A stretch of 64,000 nt of DNA from Cryomorpha sp963836915 (GTDB lineage: Bacteria > Bacteroidota > Bacteroidia > Flavobacteriales_D > Cryomorphaceae), in contig CAWILH010000002.1 of the NCBI GenBank assembly GCA_963836915.1, positions 3,162,001-3,226,000 of the forward strand, written 5' to 3'. The notes beneath the pieces are model-generated. The model made no database searches. It was not told where the DNA came from and saw nothing but the letters and a program-made list of their open reading frames with translations. Each line of letters starts with the position of its first letter. Position 1 is the stretch's first letter. Shown here one piece after another: positions 44,675 through 54,218 of the stretch. A program made the position numbers and the translations under genes.

Positions 44675-45690
44675 TTGCGCTCAGCGCGAAAGTAGATTTG
44701 ATCGCCGTCTACTTCGAGCGGCCCTTCGATATTATTGCTGTAAAGCTGCCCTGTGCCCAGGCCTTGTGGCAAAACGGGCTTCTTGCTTGCAGCGTATTGC
44801 GCGATGGCGTTCAGCCCGATATTAGACTCCAGCGCCGATGTGGCCCACCAGATCGCACCGTACTTTTCGGCCAAGGCGATCCACTCATCGCAGGCTACAA
44901 AGCCACCCAGCAGGCTGGGCTTTAATATGATGGCCTGCGGACGGATGGTGGCCATGAGCGCTTCTTTTTTCGCGAAAGTATGTACCCCGATCAACTCTTC
45001 GTCCAATGCGATGGGAAAAGGTGATTTCCTGCACAGATCGGCCATTGCATCCCACTGCCCGGCTCGTATCGGCTGCTCGATAGAGTGAAGCTCAAAGGCG
45101 TGGAGCCGCTCTAACTTATCGGGCGCTTCAGAAGATGTAAAAGCACCGTTGGCATCTACACGAAGCTCGATCTCGCTGGGCGAAAAACGCTTTCGTATTT
45201 GCGCAAGCATCTTGAGCTCCTTGTCAAAATCAATGGCACCGATTTTTAGCTTCAAGCAAGCAAAGCCGGCATCTAGTTTTTCTTCTATCTCACGCAGCAT
45301 TATTTCTTGCCTGTCCATCCATATCAGCCCATTGATCTTGATGCCTTTCGCGCCTTGCGCAAATGGGGTATCAAAGAAATGAGCGAATGACTGGTTTTCC
45401 AATTGTTTGTGAAGCTGCTCGACGGCAAATCGAATGGAAGGCCAGGCTACCAAATCTGGAAGGGCGGTACCCTTATTTAATGAGCCTACCACTGTATCGA
45501 GCATTGCTTCATAGCCTTTGCGATCATCTACAGAGAGTTTTGGGAGCAAGCCACATTCGCCAATAGCGCATAATTTCTGACTTCGATCGTGTATAAAAAT
45601 AAACCACGAAGGCTTGGTATTCAGGGTACCACGGGATGTGCCGCGTGTGACATGAAAGTTTAGGATATGTTTTTTCCAGCTGGCTATCAT
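44650..45690 (-). CDS. menC: o-Succinylbenzoate synthase
   Basis: 346 aa, enolase superfamily. The acid-base lysine lies in CLKLKIGAIDFDKEL, and metal ligands are visible in LRVDANGAF, SIEQPI and ALDEELIG, with ILKPSLLGGF after them. It dehydrates SHCHC to o-succinylbenzoate. It starts three bases after the menA stop and overlaps menE, so menA-menC-menE are translated as a unit. Confidence 0.92.
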   Translation of the reverse strand: MIASWKKHILNFHVTRGTSRGTLNTKPSWFIFIHDRSQKLCAIGECGLLPKLSVDDRKGYEAMLDTVVGSLNKGTALPDLVAWPSIRFAVEQLHKQLENQSFAHFFDTPFAQGAKGIKINGLIWMDRQEIMLREIEEKLDAGFACLKLKIGAIDFDKELKMLAQIRKRFSPSEIELRVDANGAFTSSEAPDKLERLHAFELHSIEQPIRAGQWDAMADLCRKSPFPIALDEELIGVHTFAKKEALMATIRPQAIILKPSLLGGFVACDEWIALAEKYGAIWWATSALESNIGLNAIAQYAASKKPVLPQGLGTGQLYSNNIEGPLEVDGDQIYFRAERKWQLPHWL

Positions 45691-45692
45691 GG

Positions 45693-46595
45693 TCAGTAAT
45701 TTAGACCGACACCCATCGTAACGGCAAAGATCAAGGTGCTCAAAGCAAGCTTTTTAAGCTCTTTGTCAAATTCAGATGCGAGGGTGCTTTGCAGTACCAC
45801 GATCACATTTTGAAGGAGCATGGGCACGGCGATGAGAAATAGAAATTGATAATAGGAATTGAAATTCAGACCGGTATAAATAAAGGCTGCCGCGATGGCG
45901 CCCAGTATGAGCAAGGTGTGATAGGCACGTGCTTTGGGAATCCCCAGCATGACCACGAGCGAGCGCTTACCGCCATTCCGATCATTTTCGATATCGCGTA
46001 GGTTATTGAGATTTAGCACGCCTGTAGCGAGGAGTCCAATGCTTGCTGCTGGCAGTAGATCGATCCAGCCGATGGTGCCAGTATGCAGGAAAAAAGTGCC
46101 ACCTACCCCAGCGATGCCAAAGAACAAGAATACGGCAAGGTCGCCCATGCCGCGGTATCCATAAGGTCTCTTGCCGATGGTATAAAATATGGCGGCGAGT
46201 ATGGCTAGGATGCCAATGATCAGAAAGAAAATAGCAGCGCGCAGTCCGATAGACTCATAGGCGCCATAGAGCAGATAAAGCCCGCTGGCCAGCGATGCAG
46301 ATGCAAAAATGATAATGGCGAGCTTCATTTGTTTTTCGCTGATCTCGCCGCTCTGCACACTGCGCTCTGGGCCTAGTCGAGTGGCATTGTCGAGCCCACT
46401 TTTAAAATCACCGTAGTCATTGGCCAGATTGCTCAATATTTGTAGAAAAAGGGTGGTGCTCAAGGCCGAAATCAGGATGTTAAGTTGAAAACCACCTTCA
46501 TAAAGCGCTAGCATACTCCCCAAGATAACGCTCGAAAATGAAAGGGGCAGGGTGCGTAAACGAAATGCCCTGAACCAGGACTCTACTTTTGACAT
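45693..46595 (-). CDS. menA: 1,4-Dihydroxy-2-naphthoate polyprenyltransferase
   Basis: UbiA-family membrane protein, 300 aa from ATG 46595 (MSKVESWFRAFRLRTLPLSF; six more codons are open upstream). The first Asp-rich motif is NLANDYGDFKSGLDNATRLG, the second NLNNLRDIENDRNGGKRSL. About eight or nine membrane helices. It prenylates DHNA to demethylmenaquinone. The next upstream men gene (menD) is 0.66 kb away, with an opposite-strand gene between. Confidence 0.93.
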   Translation of the reverse strand: MSKVESWFRAFRLRTLPLSFSSVILGSMLALYEGGFQLNILISALSTTLFLQILSNLANDYGDFKSGLDNATRLGPERSVQSGEISEKQMKLAIIIFASASLASGLYLLYGAYESIGLRAAIFFLIIGILAILAAIFYTIGKRPYGYRGMGDLAVFLFFGIAGVGGTFFLHTGTIGWIDLLPAASIGLLATGVLNLNNLRDIENDRNGGKRSLVVMLGIPKARAYHTLLILGAIAAAFIYTGLNFNSYYQFLFLIAVPMLLQNVIVVLQSTLASEFDKELKKLALSTLIFAVTMGVGLNY

Positions 46596-46748
46596 CAACG
46601 GCGAAGGTCGCAAGAAATGCCAAATAAAACGCCAATAACCGCTGGTAAGTTGGAAGAAAGTGCATGGTCAAGAATATGAATACCGGAATGTTTGAAAGCT
46701 TCAAAGGCCGAACCGAATAGCATGGGATAAGGTGATTAAATTTGAGCA

Positions 46749-47132
46749 ATGCCATCCAATCACGAGCTTCAGAAAGCATCATTTCGGTTTTATAAAGATG
46801 ACCGCGGCTTCTATTATCTGCGGTTGGCCGAAGGTGAAGAATTAAAGATCGATGATATTCTGGCCATTCAAGCGCATGTGGTGGAAGCCTATAAATCAGA
46901 GGCGCTGCCCTGGCTTATAGAGTTGGCATACGGAGTCACCGTGCAGGAAGGGCTCGAAGAATATGTCTCAAAGGGAACCAATACCTATTCGAGGGGCAAC
47001 GCAATTCTCATCTCGACCTTTGCGCATAAATTGATGACCAAATTTTACTTGCGCAGGTATAAGCCCGACCGTCCTACCAAGGTTTTTGGAGATGTATTTG
47101 AAGCGCTCGATTGGATCGAAAAGCAGAAGTAG
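46749..47132 (+). CDS. Hypothetical protein inside the men cluster
   Basis: 127 aa, soluble, mixed alpha/beta: RFYKDDRGFYYLRLAEGEEL, DDILAIQAHVVEAYKSEALP, then WLIELAYGVTVQEGLEEYVS and ending KVFGDVFEALDWIEKQK. The layout (beta-strand start, helix, LIELAYG strand, terminal helix near an F-x-x-x-x-EALDWIE motif) recalls small STAS/SpoIIAA-like domains of Bacteroidota, but this is a loose resemblance. It is transcribed against menA/menD and interrupts the cluster, so it is probably not a menaquinone gene. Confidence 0.65.
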   Translation: MPSNHELQKASFRFYKDDRGFYYLRLAEGEELKIDDILAIQAHVVEAYKSEALPWLIELAYGVTVQEGLEEYVSKGTNTYSRGNAILISTFAHKLMTKFYLRRYKPDRPTKVFGDVFEALDWIEKQK

Positions 47133-47258
47133 GGACTAGGTCTAAAGAAAACGTCAAATACTTGTGAAGTACAATGTTGCGCCCTGCTGCCAAGGAATTT
47201 CTTTGGTGTTGCAGCCATTGGTATTATCACTCTCCTTGGCTTTTGGATGGTTACCGTT

Positions 47259-48983
47259 TCATCCTTGAAGCAACTGTTCTTTGATAATTCTGAAATACTG
47301 CTTCAATGCCACTGGATTTTCTTTTTTGGAAGTGCCGATCTCCAAGACCACTGCGCCAGAGTGGTTAAAAAATTCGGGTAAGATCGCTTCCAAGTCTTCA
47401 AGGTTGCAGGCCGATCTATAGTCTAGCCCGAAGGCTTTTACCAGATGGGCGATCGATACGGGGTGGTGGGCTTCAAAAAAAGGCTCAAGCTCGGCAGTGG
47501 TATCCGGACCTTCAATGATCCTGAATATCCCGCCGCCGCTATTGTTGATGACGATTATTTTTAGATTTTGCGGAAATGCTCTATTCCAGAGTCCGTTAGA
47601 ATCGTAAATGAAAGCGACATCACCGCTGATGAGCAGGTGGTTTTTGTCCTTTTCGCTCGTTGCAAAACCCACGGCAGTGCTGGTACTGCCATCGATCCCG
47701 CTCGTGCCCCGATTGGCCAGGTAAGTAAGGGATTGATTTCGATCGAAAAGCTGGACATAGCGCACCGGCGAGCTATTGGCCAAGTGCATTATGGTATCCT
47801 TGGGAATGGCCGCTACGAGCCTTGAAAAAACCTTTAGATCGCTGTACGGGATCGTTTCTATGGCCGTGGCATGTCCTACTTTTGCATTGGCGGCAAGCCT
47901 AAGCCAATCAGATCGATAGCTGGATGCCGATGGCTTGAGTCCATCTTGCAAACTCTCCAAAAAATGCTCGGGCGGGCATAAAAACTCTTCGGAAAGTACT
48001 TGATACATATCTTGACCAGTGGCAAAAGGATCGAGGTTCCAATGCTCTTGGGGCGGAAATTTTCGGACAGCTGCTTTCAGCTTTTTAGAGATTATTTGAC
48101 CGCCAAGTGTAATGAGCAGATCGGGCATAAGTGGCGCAATCCATTCAGGTTCAGACTCAATAGGGGCGATGAGCCGATCTATCGCCGCGATGCTATTGGG
48201 CAGCCGTAGATTACCGGTATTTTCTGAGATGATAATGACATCATCGAAACCGGAGAGCTTGCCGAGCAAGGACTCCAGCTGCTCACTGGGGTTCATTTGG
48301 CCTGCGATGATCATTACCTTTTTATAGGTATTGAAGCGATCGGTATAGCCACTTAATTCAAACTTGATCTGTGCACCGCTGGCATGGCTGTGGTAAAAGC
48401 GCGGCGTAGCCGACGCATCGTAGGTTTTGGTTTGATAAAGGGGCTCACCGGCGGGAACATTTAAGTGCACCGGGCCGCGGGTTTTGGTAAGCGCATTATT
48501 AAATAGTTCGCTGAGGCGGCGGGTTATATGCCATCGGTCTTCGTCGGTCTGAGGCTCTGCAATGAGCGACCATTCATCGCGAATAAAATTTGAAAATATA
48601 CCTTCTTGCCTGATGGTCTGACCATTGCCCTGATCGATCCATGCCGCTGGCCGATCGGAAGTGATGGCTATAAGCGGTATTTTTTGATAATACGCTTCCG
48701 TCAAAGCCGGAGCGAAATTTACGGCCGCGCTGCCACTTGTGCAGCATACCACCACCGGCTTCTTGCTGGCCTGCGCCATGCCCATGGCGAAAAAGGCGGC
48801 GCTGCGCTCGTCGGCCAAGCTGGTGCAGGTGAAATAACCGCATCGATTAAAAGAAATGGTGAGCGGTGCATTTCGCGAGCCAGGACAGATCACCACTTGC
48901 TCTACCCCATAATGGCGGCATGCCTCGATCAGATAGTAGATGCCTTCCTTATCGCTTATTTCTATGCCTTTCGTTTTACTCAT
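47259..48983 (-). CDS. menD: 2-Succinyl-5-enolpyruvyl-6-hydroxy-3-cyclohexene-1-carboxylate synthase
   Basis: 574 aa thiamine diphosphate enzyme: VVICPGSRNAPLTISFNRCG (about 30-50), ADERSAAFFAMGMAQASKKP with the catalytic Glu region, TSGSAAVNFAPALTEAYYQ, ITSDRPAAWIDQGNGQTIRQ. The ThDP-binding block at the C-terminal third is NRGTSGIDGSTSTAVGFA, HLLISGDVAFIYDSNGLWN, INNSGGGIFRII. It joins isochorismate and 2-oxoglutarate. It overlaps menF by 8 nt. Confidence 0.95.
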   Translation of the reverse strand: MSKTKGIEISDKEGIYYLIEACRHYGVEQVVICPGSRNAPLTISFNRCGYFTCTSLADERSAAFFAMGMAQASKKPVVVCCTSGSAAVNFAPALTEAYYQKIPLIAITSDRPAAWIDQGNGQTIRQEGIFSNFIRDEWSLIAEPQTDEDRWHITRRLSELFNNALTKTRGPVHLNVPAGEPLYQTKTYDASATPRFYHSHASGAQIKFELSGYTDRFNTYKKVMIIAGQMNPSEQLESLLGKLSGFDDVIIISENTGNLRLPNSIAAIDRLIAPIESEPEWIAPLMPDLLITLGGQIISKKLKAAVRKFPPQEHWNLDPFATGQDMYQVLSEEFLCPPEHFLESLQDGLKPSASSYRSDWLRLAANAKVGHATAIETIPYSDLKVFSRLVAAIPKDTIMHLANSSPVRYVQLFDRNQSLTYLANRGTSGIDGSTSTAVGFATSEKDKNHLLISGDVAFIYDSNGLWNRAFPQNLKIIVINNSGGGIFRIIEGPDTTAELEPFFEAHHPVSIAHLVKAFGLDYRSACNLEDLEAILPEFFNHSGAVVLEIGTSKKENPVALKQYFRIIKEQLLQG

Positions 48984-50016
48984 TCAAAATACGGACGAGG
49001 GTTTGCGCCTTATTTTCAGTTTCCTGCCATTCGGCTTCCAGTTCAGAAAGCGCTGTAATGCCCCCACCTACAAATAAATAAAGATTGGAACCTTCTATTT
49101 TCATGCAGCGCAGATTTACGAAGATATCTGCATCGGTCTCTGAAGTAGTGCCGATAAGGCCGGTATATAGCAGGCGCTCATGGGCTTCGGTGCGGTAGAT
49201 CAAATCTATGGCTTCGGCCACCGACCAGCCGCCTACTGCCGGAGTAGGGTGGATTTTTTTTAGTAATTCGTTCAGGTCGACAGGGCGTTTTAAGTTGAAA
49301 TCAAAAACTGTTTTCAAATGTGCCACTTCGCCCGCTTCGTGTTTTTTGGGGCTGCTCTCATCCATGTGGGCGGGTGCCAATCCTGCCAGAACTTCGCGCA
49401 AGTGGCGCGATACCCATTCCTGCTCATCGCGGTCTTTTTGGCTCCATTCATGGTGGGCAGAATCTATGGACTTGGTGCCGGCGAGGCTCATGGTCTGATA
49501 CTTTTCGCCCCGCTTTTTTAGCAAATATTCCGGTGTGGCACCCACCCAAAGTCCGGCACTGGGGTGCAAGATCAGGTAGGTAAAGGCATTGGGATTCCGC
49601 TTGCCCAGTTTTGTGAAGAAGGGGAGCGGCGCGAAATCTACCGGTTTATCTTCTCGCTTAATACGTGACAAGATAGCTTTTTGAACCGCGCCGTTCTTGA
49701 TTTCATCCTTGATGGAGTTGAAATTTTTGGTGTAAGCCTGAAAACTGGTTTCTTCACAATTGGTAATTTCCGAACCGACTTTTGGCAGTACGGCCAGATC
49801 CATAGCCTCGTTATACAGGCTATAACGTATTTCGGCAGGATTGTCATTCCATCCACTTACCAAAAGTGTTTTGCCCGACGGCGTACTTCCTTCTTTCGTG
49901 TAAACGTACAGCTCGAGAGCAGATTCATCGGGTCTGCGCAGCAGGCAGAAAGGAGTAGAAAGCGCCAAGAGTTGCGCTGCGCGTGCCTTTATTTCGATGA
50001 CCGGTTCGAGCACCAA
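48976..50016 (-). CDS. menF: Isochorismate synthase
   Basis: 346 aa chorismate-binding enzyme: AILSRIKREDKPVDF, TYLILHPSAGLWVGATPEYL, TMSLAGTKSIDSAHHEWSQK, LKTVFDFNLKRPVDLNELLK, HPTPAVGGWSVAEAIDLI, YTGLIGTTSETDADIFVNLR and LYLFVGGGITALSELEAEW. It converts chorismate to isochorismate, the first committed menaquinone step. It begins three bases after the thioesterase stop and overlaps menD, forming one operon. Confidence 0.93.
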   Translation of the reverse strand: MVLEPVIEIKARAAQLLALSTPFCLLRRPDESALELYVYTKEGSTPSGKTLLVSGWNDNPAEIRYSLYNEAMDLAVLPKVGSEITNCEETSFQAYTKNFNSIKDEIKNGAVQKAILSRIKREDKPVDFAPLPFFTKLGKRNPNAFTYLILHPSAGLWVGATPEYLLKKRGEKYQTMSLAGTKSIDSAHHEWSQKDRDEQEWVSRHLREVLAGLAPAHMDESSPKKHEAGEVAHLKTVFDFNLKRPVDLNELLKKIHPTPAVGGWSVAEAIDLIYRTEAHERLLYTGLIGTTSETDADIFVNLRCMKIEGSNLYLFVGGGITALSELEAEWQETENKAQTLVRILNE

Positions 50017-50018
50017 TT

Positions 50019-50435
50019 TTAAGATTTATAGAGAATCATAGTCGTCATGCGGCAAGTCGATAGAAGGCGCTCGTCATCATCGTACGCCTTTATCTCCCAA
50101 ACATGGGTGGTCCTGCCGCGGTGCACCAAGACGCCGCGGGCGCGCACGCTGCCTTTTTTAGTGCTTCGTATATGATTTGCATTTATTTCGAGACCTACCA
50201 CCCCTGAGGCTTTCCCCTGGGTGAAAAAATAGCTGCCCATGCTGCCCACCGATTCTGCGAGCGCTACGGTAGCGCCGCCATGCAGTAGCCCTTGGGGCTG
50301 GTGCACTGCGCTATTTACAGGCATGGTAGCTTCCAAAAAGTCGTCGCCAAAATTGGTGAAGGTGATGTTCAGCGTTTCCAGCAATGTGTTTTGAGAAGAG
50401 GCATTCATTTGCCGGAGCACTTCAGATCGATCCAA
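50019..50435 (-). CDS. PaaI-family hotdog thioesterase, probable DHNA-CoA hydrolase
   Basis: 138 aa with the PaaI/4HBT-2 pattern HQPQGLLHGGATVALAESVG SMGSY-like core and GLEINANHIRSTKKGSVRAR. As the first gene of the menF-menD operon it most likely cleaves 1,4-dihydroxy-2-naphthoyl-CoA (the MenI step), the one step between MenB and MenA. That role is inferred from position, as PaaI proteins have varied substrates. Confidence 0.82.
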   Translation of the reverse strand: MDRSEVLRQMNASSQNTLLETLNITFTNFGDDFLEATMPVNSAVHQPQGLLHGGATVALAESVGSMGSYFFTQGKASGVVGLEINANHIRSTKKGSVRARGVLVHRGRTTHVWEIKAYDDDERLLSTCRMTTMILYKS

Positions 50436-50451
50436 GTTTTTAATTTTACCG

Positions 50452-50459
50452 CAAATATA
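50452..50459 (-). promoter_or_regulatory. -7 element of the thioesterase-menF-menD operon
   Basis: On the minus strand this reads TATATTTG, 16 nt before ATG 50435. Confidence 0.6.
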
Positions 50460-50531
50460 AGGTTACGGTATTAACGCGCTAAAACTGCTTTGGTTTGCGT
50501 AGCGCTGCATTCTCAAGCTGAAAAATAGAAG

Positions 50532-51242
50532 ATGGATCAAGAGCGAAAGCTGCGCATATTATTGGTAGAAGATGAGCTAAGCCTGCTGGAAGTAATCCAG
50601 ATGAACTTGAAGCTCGAAGGCTATGATGTTACGGTCGCACAGAACGGTAGGGATGCTTTGGAGCTTTCGCGAAATGCCCGCTTCGACCTTTGTATCCTTG
50701 ACGTGATGCTACCAATTCTTGACGGCTTTGCAGTATGTAAGGCCATAAGGCTGGAGAATAATAAGGTGCCGATCTTATTTTTAAGTGCAAAGTCGACCGG
50801 TGCAGACCGCGTGATGGGGCTTAAGCTGGGGGGTGATGACTATCTCACCAAGCCCTTTAACCTGGAGGAGCTACTGCTGCGCGTATCCAATTTAATGCGG
50901 CTCTACCGCAAGGGGGATCCCGATACCAAGCTGGCCGATGCCTTTTCTTTTGGTTCCAATCACATAGACTTCAACACGTTTGAAGTGGCGACGTTTGAAG
51001 GCAAGAAACTCACCCTCACAAAACGGGAGATTATGCTTCTTCGGTTTCTGATAGAGCGGGAAGGGCAGGTGGTCTCTCGCGAAGAAATTCTGGAGACGGT
51101 CTGGGGGTATGATGTCTACCCATCTACGCGCACGATAGACAATTATATTCTGGCCTTCCGGAAATATTTTGAAGAAAATTCACGCGATCCCCGCTATTTT
51201 CAGTCGATAAGGGGTGTGGGGTATAAGTTTTTAAGTTCCTGA
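50532..51242 (+). CDS. OmpR-family response regulator
   Basis: 236 aa. The receiver domain (about 8-122) has acidic residues VEDE, phospho-acceptor D57 in DLCILDVMLPILDG, and the conserved Lys in DDYLTKPF. The C-terminal winged helix (about 140-234) has LTLTKREIMLLRFLIEREGQ, VVSREEILETVWGYDVYPST and the usual RTIDNYILAFRKYFE/GVGYKF end. It is a DNA-binding regulator. No histidine kinase gene is next to it, so its partner is elsewhere. A hairpin terminator follows. Confidence 0.93.
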   Translation: MDQERKLRILLVEDELSLLEVIQMNLKLEGYDVTVAQNGRDALELSRNARFDLCILDVMLPILDGFAVCKAIRLENNKVPILFLSAKSTGADRVMGLKLGGDDYLTKPFNLEELLLRVSNLMRLYRKGDPDTKLADAFSFGSNHIDFNTFEVATFEGKKLTLTKREIMLLRFLIEREGQVVSREEILETVWGYDVYPSTRTIDNYILAFRKYFEENSRDPRYFQSIRGVGYKFLSS

Positions 51243-51358
51243 CAATGTATATATTACAAGAAATCAGAAATTATTCCCAATCTTTCTTCACCCAAAAGGC
51301 AACCTTTTATATTGCCCGCGTCTATTAAGTGGTTTCAAATTTTCCTTGCAGGTTTTAG

Positions 51359-51386
51359 AGCGCTCTTCGGAGCGCTTTAATTTTTT
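51359..51386 (+). terminator. Terminator of the response regulator gene
   Basis: AGCGCTC-TTCG-GAGCGCT, a 7-bp stem with a UUCG tetraloop, followed by TTAATTTTTT. Confidence 0.8.
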
Positions 51387-51430
51387 CAGCCTGTTTCTAA
51401 TTTTACCCGACCGACTTTCTAAGCCTTTTC

Positions 51431-54148
51431 CTACTCGTAGTCGGCGTATTTATAATCCATGTTTTTACTTAGCGATTCTTCGGGATCGAGCATTGCGCGA
51501 AGCACATCTTCGATAAAATTATGGAAAGCGTCGTTTTCTGATGTGTCACCTTTCGAATAGCTACGTTTAAAATTTCTCTTCTTCGGAGCCGGCAGCGAGA
51601 TTATCTGTGCGTCAATCTGCGCATCGGGATAATGATCTGCCGCCATCCAATTATATACCGCGAGCTGCACGGCTTTCGGCTTTTTGGCAGCCGATTCTAG
51701 CGTCCACTTCCTTTCCGTTACATCGGCATCTTTGATGGAGCCTGTCTTATAATCGACGATCATGAGCTGCCCATTCCGGCGCTCTACCCTATCTGCAAAT
51801 CCCTTAAACCGCGCCGCTATACACTCCCCATTTAGTGTAAGCTTCACGGTTTTTTCGAGTTTCAATTCAGAGTCTAAATATTCTACCTTCTCACCTTTGG
51901 CGATAAGCCGCTTCTCTTCATGCAGGTAGTTGTGGAGCATGATGCGTGCCGTCTCCAGGTGAATTTTGTTGAGCCCAAATTCAAATTCTTCATTGGGCAG
52001 GTAATGCTTAAACTGCTCATCGAGCATACGGTCTTTCGCTTCGATGATTTTCTGCATTATCGATTCGTCAAGGAGCTTGAGGTGAAAGGGTTTATACAGT
52101 TCTTCGAGCGTACCATGCACCACCGTGCCAAATTCTGCCACGTCAACCCCATCTGTTTCGGGCTGCCTGAGCCGGAGAATATAGCGGTAGTACCATTCCA
52201 ATTTATCGGCGAGGAATAGATTTATCGATGAGATGGAAATACCGCCTTCGATGTGCTTTTTGATTTTTTCTAGAATATCCGGCGATTTTGCCACTTCCTT
52301 TATTTGCACTTCAAAATGGTGCGCCCCTTGCTGGAGATGCTGCTCCGTAAGCTTGAGATTGGGATTGGCCGCTTTCAGGAAATAAGAGATTTGATGGAGG
52401 TATCTGCTCTTTTCACCGGCATTTAACCCTTCATCGTTGGCATCAAAAATGGCGTGCACCGTATTGGCGTGCTGGAGCAATCGATAGAAAGAATAGGCAT
52501 AGACGGCTTCTTTTTCGCGCCTTCCGGCAAGGCCGTGCACGCGTTTTATCTCAAAGGGAATGAAGCTCTCCAAGTTGGCTTTTTGTGGAAGCACACCTTC
52601 ATTTGCAGAGCAGAAGATGACGCGCTCGAAGTCGAGACCGCGGGTTTCCAAGAGTCCCATGATCTGCAGGCAGTCGGTGGGTTCACCTATTAGGTCGACT
52701 TCGGCGCTGAGCAATGAGCGCATTATAATGGCTTTCAATACCGAAATATCAAGCAGGGAGGCCTTGGCATATTGCGTCAATTGATGGGTCACGCGGCTTA
52801 TCTCGTTGCATCCTAGGTCGGCCTGTAGTGCTGCGATACTCCGTTCTTTGGGTAAGGAGTCACGTACCATTTCAAATAATCGCGCCAGCGCCGGGAGCTG
52901 CTTTTCTGGGACTGCCATCCAAAAGTCGATACAGGCTCCCAGCCATTGGGGCTTGGTGTTAGAAAGCTCGCGCAGCGCTTCATCATTACTATAATTTCCT
53001 TTAAAAGGCGGTGCAAACTCTTTGTTGCCGCTCAGCTGATTGGTAAAGGGGTGGCCAAAAAATTCGTTGATGAGCACTGCCCGGAACATCGTCTTCTCAC
53101 CATCTATATAGCGCTGTTGAGCCACAGTAAAGATGGCTTCTACCCACGAAAAGAACGTAGAGCTGCGCACCGGGACCCCCATGGTGATATTGGCCGACCC
53201 GATAAAGTCGGGCAAGGCGTCGAGCACGGGAATCAGTAAGTTTTCATCGGCGAGCACGAGCACCGTTTTGGCCAATTCTTCTGGCGTAAGACCTTGCAAT
53301 ATGGCTGCGGCAGCATCGGCCTGCCCGATCTGGTGGGGAGATTCTACGATAGCGATGTCGATTGATTTTTCTTCGAGCGAGATCTGGGTATCGATCGTTT
53401 CTCCAAGTTTTTTGGCCAGGTTGCGCTTTAGGAAAAGTCCCGCATGGTGGTTGGGCTGATCCATGTAGTGCCGGTCGGTATCGTAATATATTTTGCCGAG
53501 AGCGAGCGATTCAATTTTTTTAAGCAGCGCTATTTCCGCATTCGAAAATGCGTTGAAACCAGCTACGATGATGTGTTTTGCACCGAGCGTCGACCCGATA
53601 TCATTTGCCCTTGATGCACGTGCGGCAATCAGCCCGGGATAGCCAAGGCCCATTTCGATCATTTTCTGGTTATAGCACTTATGGATTTTGGGCAGGCGGT
53701 TCCAAAATTCCTGATACCGAACTTGGCGCTCGGTGAGTGGCTCGTTCAGAAAACTGAAATGCTCGATTTCGGTGTATTGATTCAGTTGCTTAAAGAATAC
53801 ATCGGTATCTACGAGCTGTGATTCGAGCTCATTAAAATCACGGAGCAGCAGATCGCACCAACCGAAAAAATCACTGATCGGCTGTGCCTCTGCCCCAAGC
53901 ACTTCTGTGTAGGCCGCATAGCTAGCAAAGCGCATTTCGGTATGGTCGGCAGCGCTGAGATTGGTAAGGTTTTCGGTGAGTTTATTGAGCGTGGTGAAGC
54001 GCGGGAGCCACTTGGTTTCTGCTGCATTCCCAGCCAATCTTTGTTTCAGGTAGGTGGCGCCCCGTTGGGTGGGAAGCACCACCAAGCAGTCGACCATAGG
54101 ATGGGGCGCATGCTCTATTTCTTGCGCGATGTGATCTAGGAAACCCAA
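51431..54148 (-). CDS. AddB/RecB-like PD-(D/E)XK nuclease family protein
   Basis: 905 aa. The N-terminus DCLVVLPTQRGATYLKQRLA resembles a superfamily 1 helicase domain without a proper Walker A loop, as in AddB. VLVLADENLLIPVLDALPDF and LQIMGLLETRGLDFERVIFC are further helicase-like motifs. The C-terminal nuclease domain has GTVVHGTLEELYKP, then FKGFADRVERRNGQLMIVDY followed by KTG (the D...DxK active site). Such proteins pair with an AddA-like helicase for double-strand break resection; no addA is in the window. It is convergent with the response regulator. Confidence 0.85.
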   Translation of the reverse strand: MGFLDHIAQEIEHAPHPMVDCLVVLPTQRGATYLKQRLAGNAAETKWLPRFTTLNKLTENLTNLSAADHTEMRFASYAAYTEVLGAEAQPISDFFGWCDLLLRDFNELESQLVDTDVFFKQLNQYTEIEHFSFLNEPLTERQVRYQEFWNRLPKIHKCYNQKMIEMGLGYPGLIAARASRANDIGSTLGAKHIIVAGFNAFSNAEIALLKKIESLALGKIYYDTDRHYMDQPNHHAGLFLKRNLAKKLGETIDTQISLEEKSIDIAIVESPHQIGQADAAAAILQGLTPEELAKTVLVLADENLLIPVLDALPDFIGSANITMGVPVRSSTFFSWVEAIFTVAQQRYIDGEKTMFRAVLINEFFGHPFTNQLSGNKEFAPPFKGNYSNDEALRELSNTKPQWLGACIDFWMAVPEKQLPALARLFEMVRDSLPKERSIAALQADLGCNEISRVTHQLTQYAKASLLDISVLKAIIMRSLLSAEVDLIGEPTDCLQIMGLLETRGLDFERVIFCSANEGVLPQKANLESFIPFEIKRVHGLAGRREKEAVYAYSFYRLLQHANTVHAIFDANDEGLNAGEKSRYLHQISYFLKAANPNLKLTEQHLQQGAHHFEVQIKEVAKSPDILEKIKKHIEGGISISSINLFLADKLEWYYRYILRLRQPETDGVDVAEFGTVVHGTLEELYKPFHLKLLDESIMQKIIEAKDRMLDEQFKHYLPNEEFEFGLNKIHLETARIMLHNYLHEEKRLIAKGEKVEYLDSELKLEKTVKLTLNGECIAARFKGFADRVERRNGQLMIVDYKTGSIKDADVTERKWTLESAAKKPKAVQLAVYNWMAADHYPDAQIDAQIISLPAPKKRNFKRSYSKGDTSENDAFHNFIEDVLRAMLDPEESLSKNMDYKYADYE

Positions 54149-54218
54149 TTAATCTTATTTTATCAATCGGGCTAAGGTAATCTACCTTTTCAAAATCGAA
54201 GGATAGACCGGAATGAAT

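Noticed and set aside
46498..46782. 94-aa minus-strand ORF overlapping the menA start
   Set aside because: Out of frame with menA and overlaps both menA and the opposite hypothetical gene; no motif.
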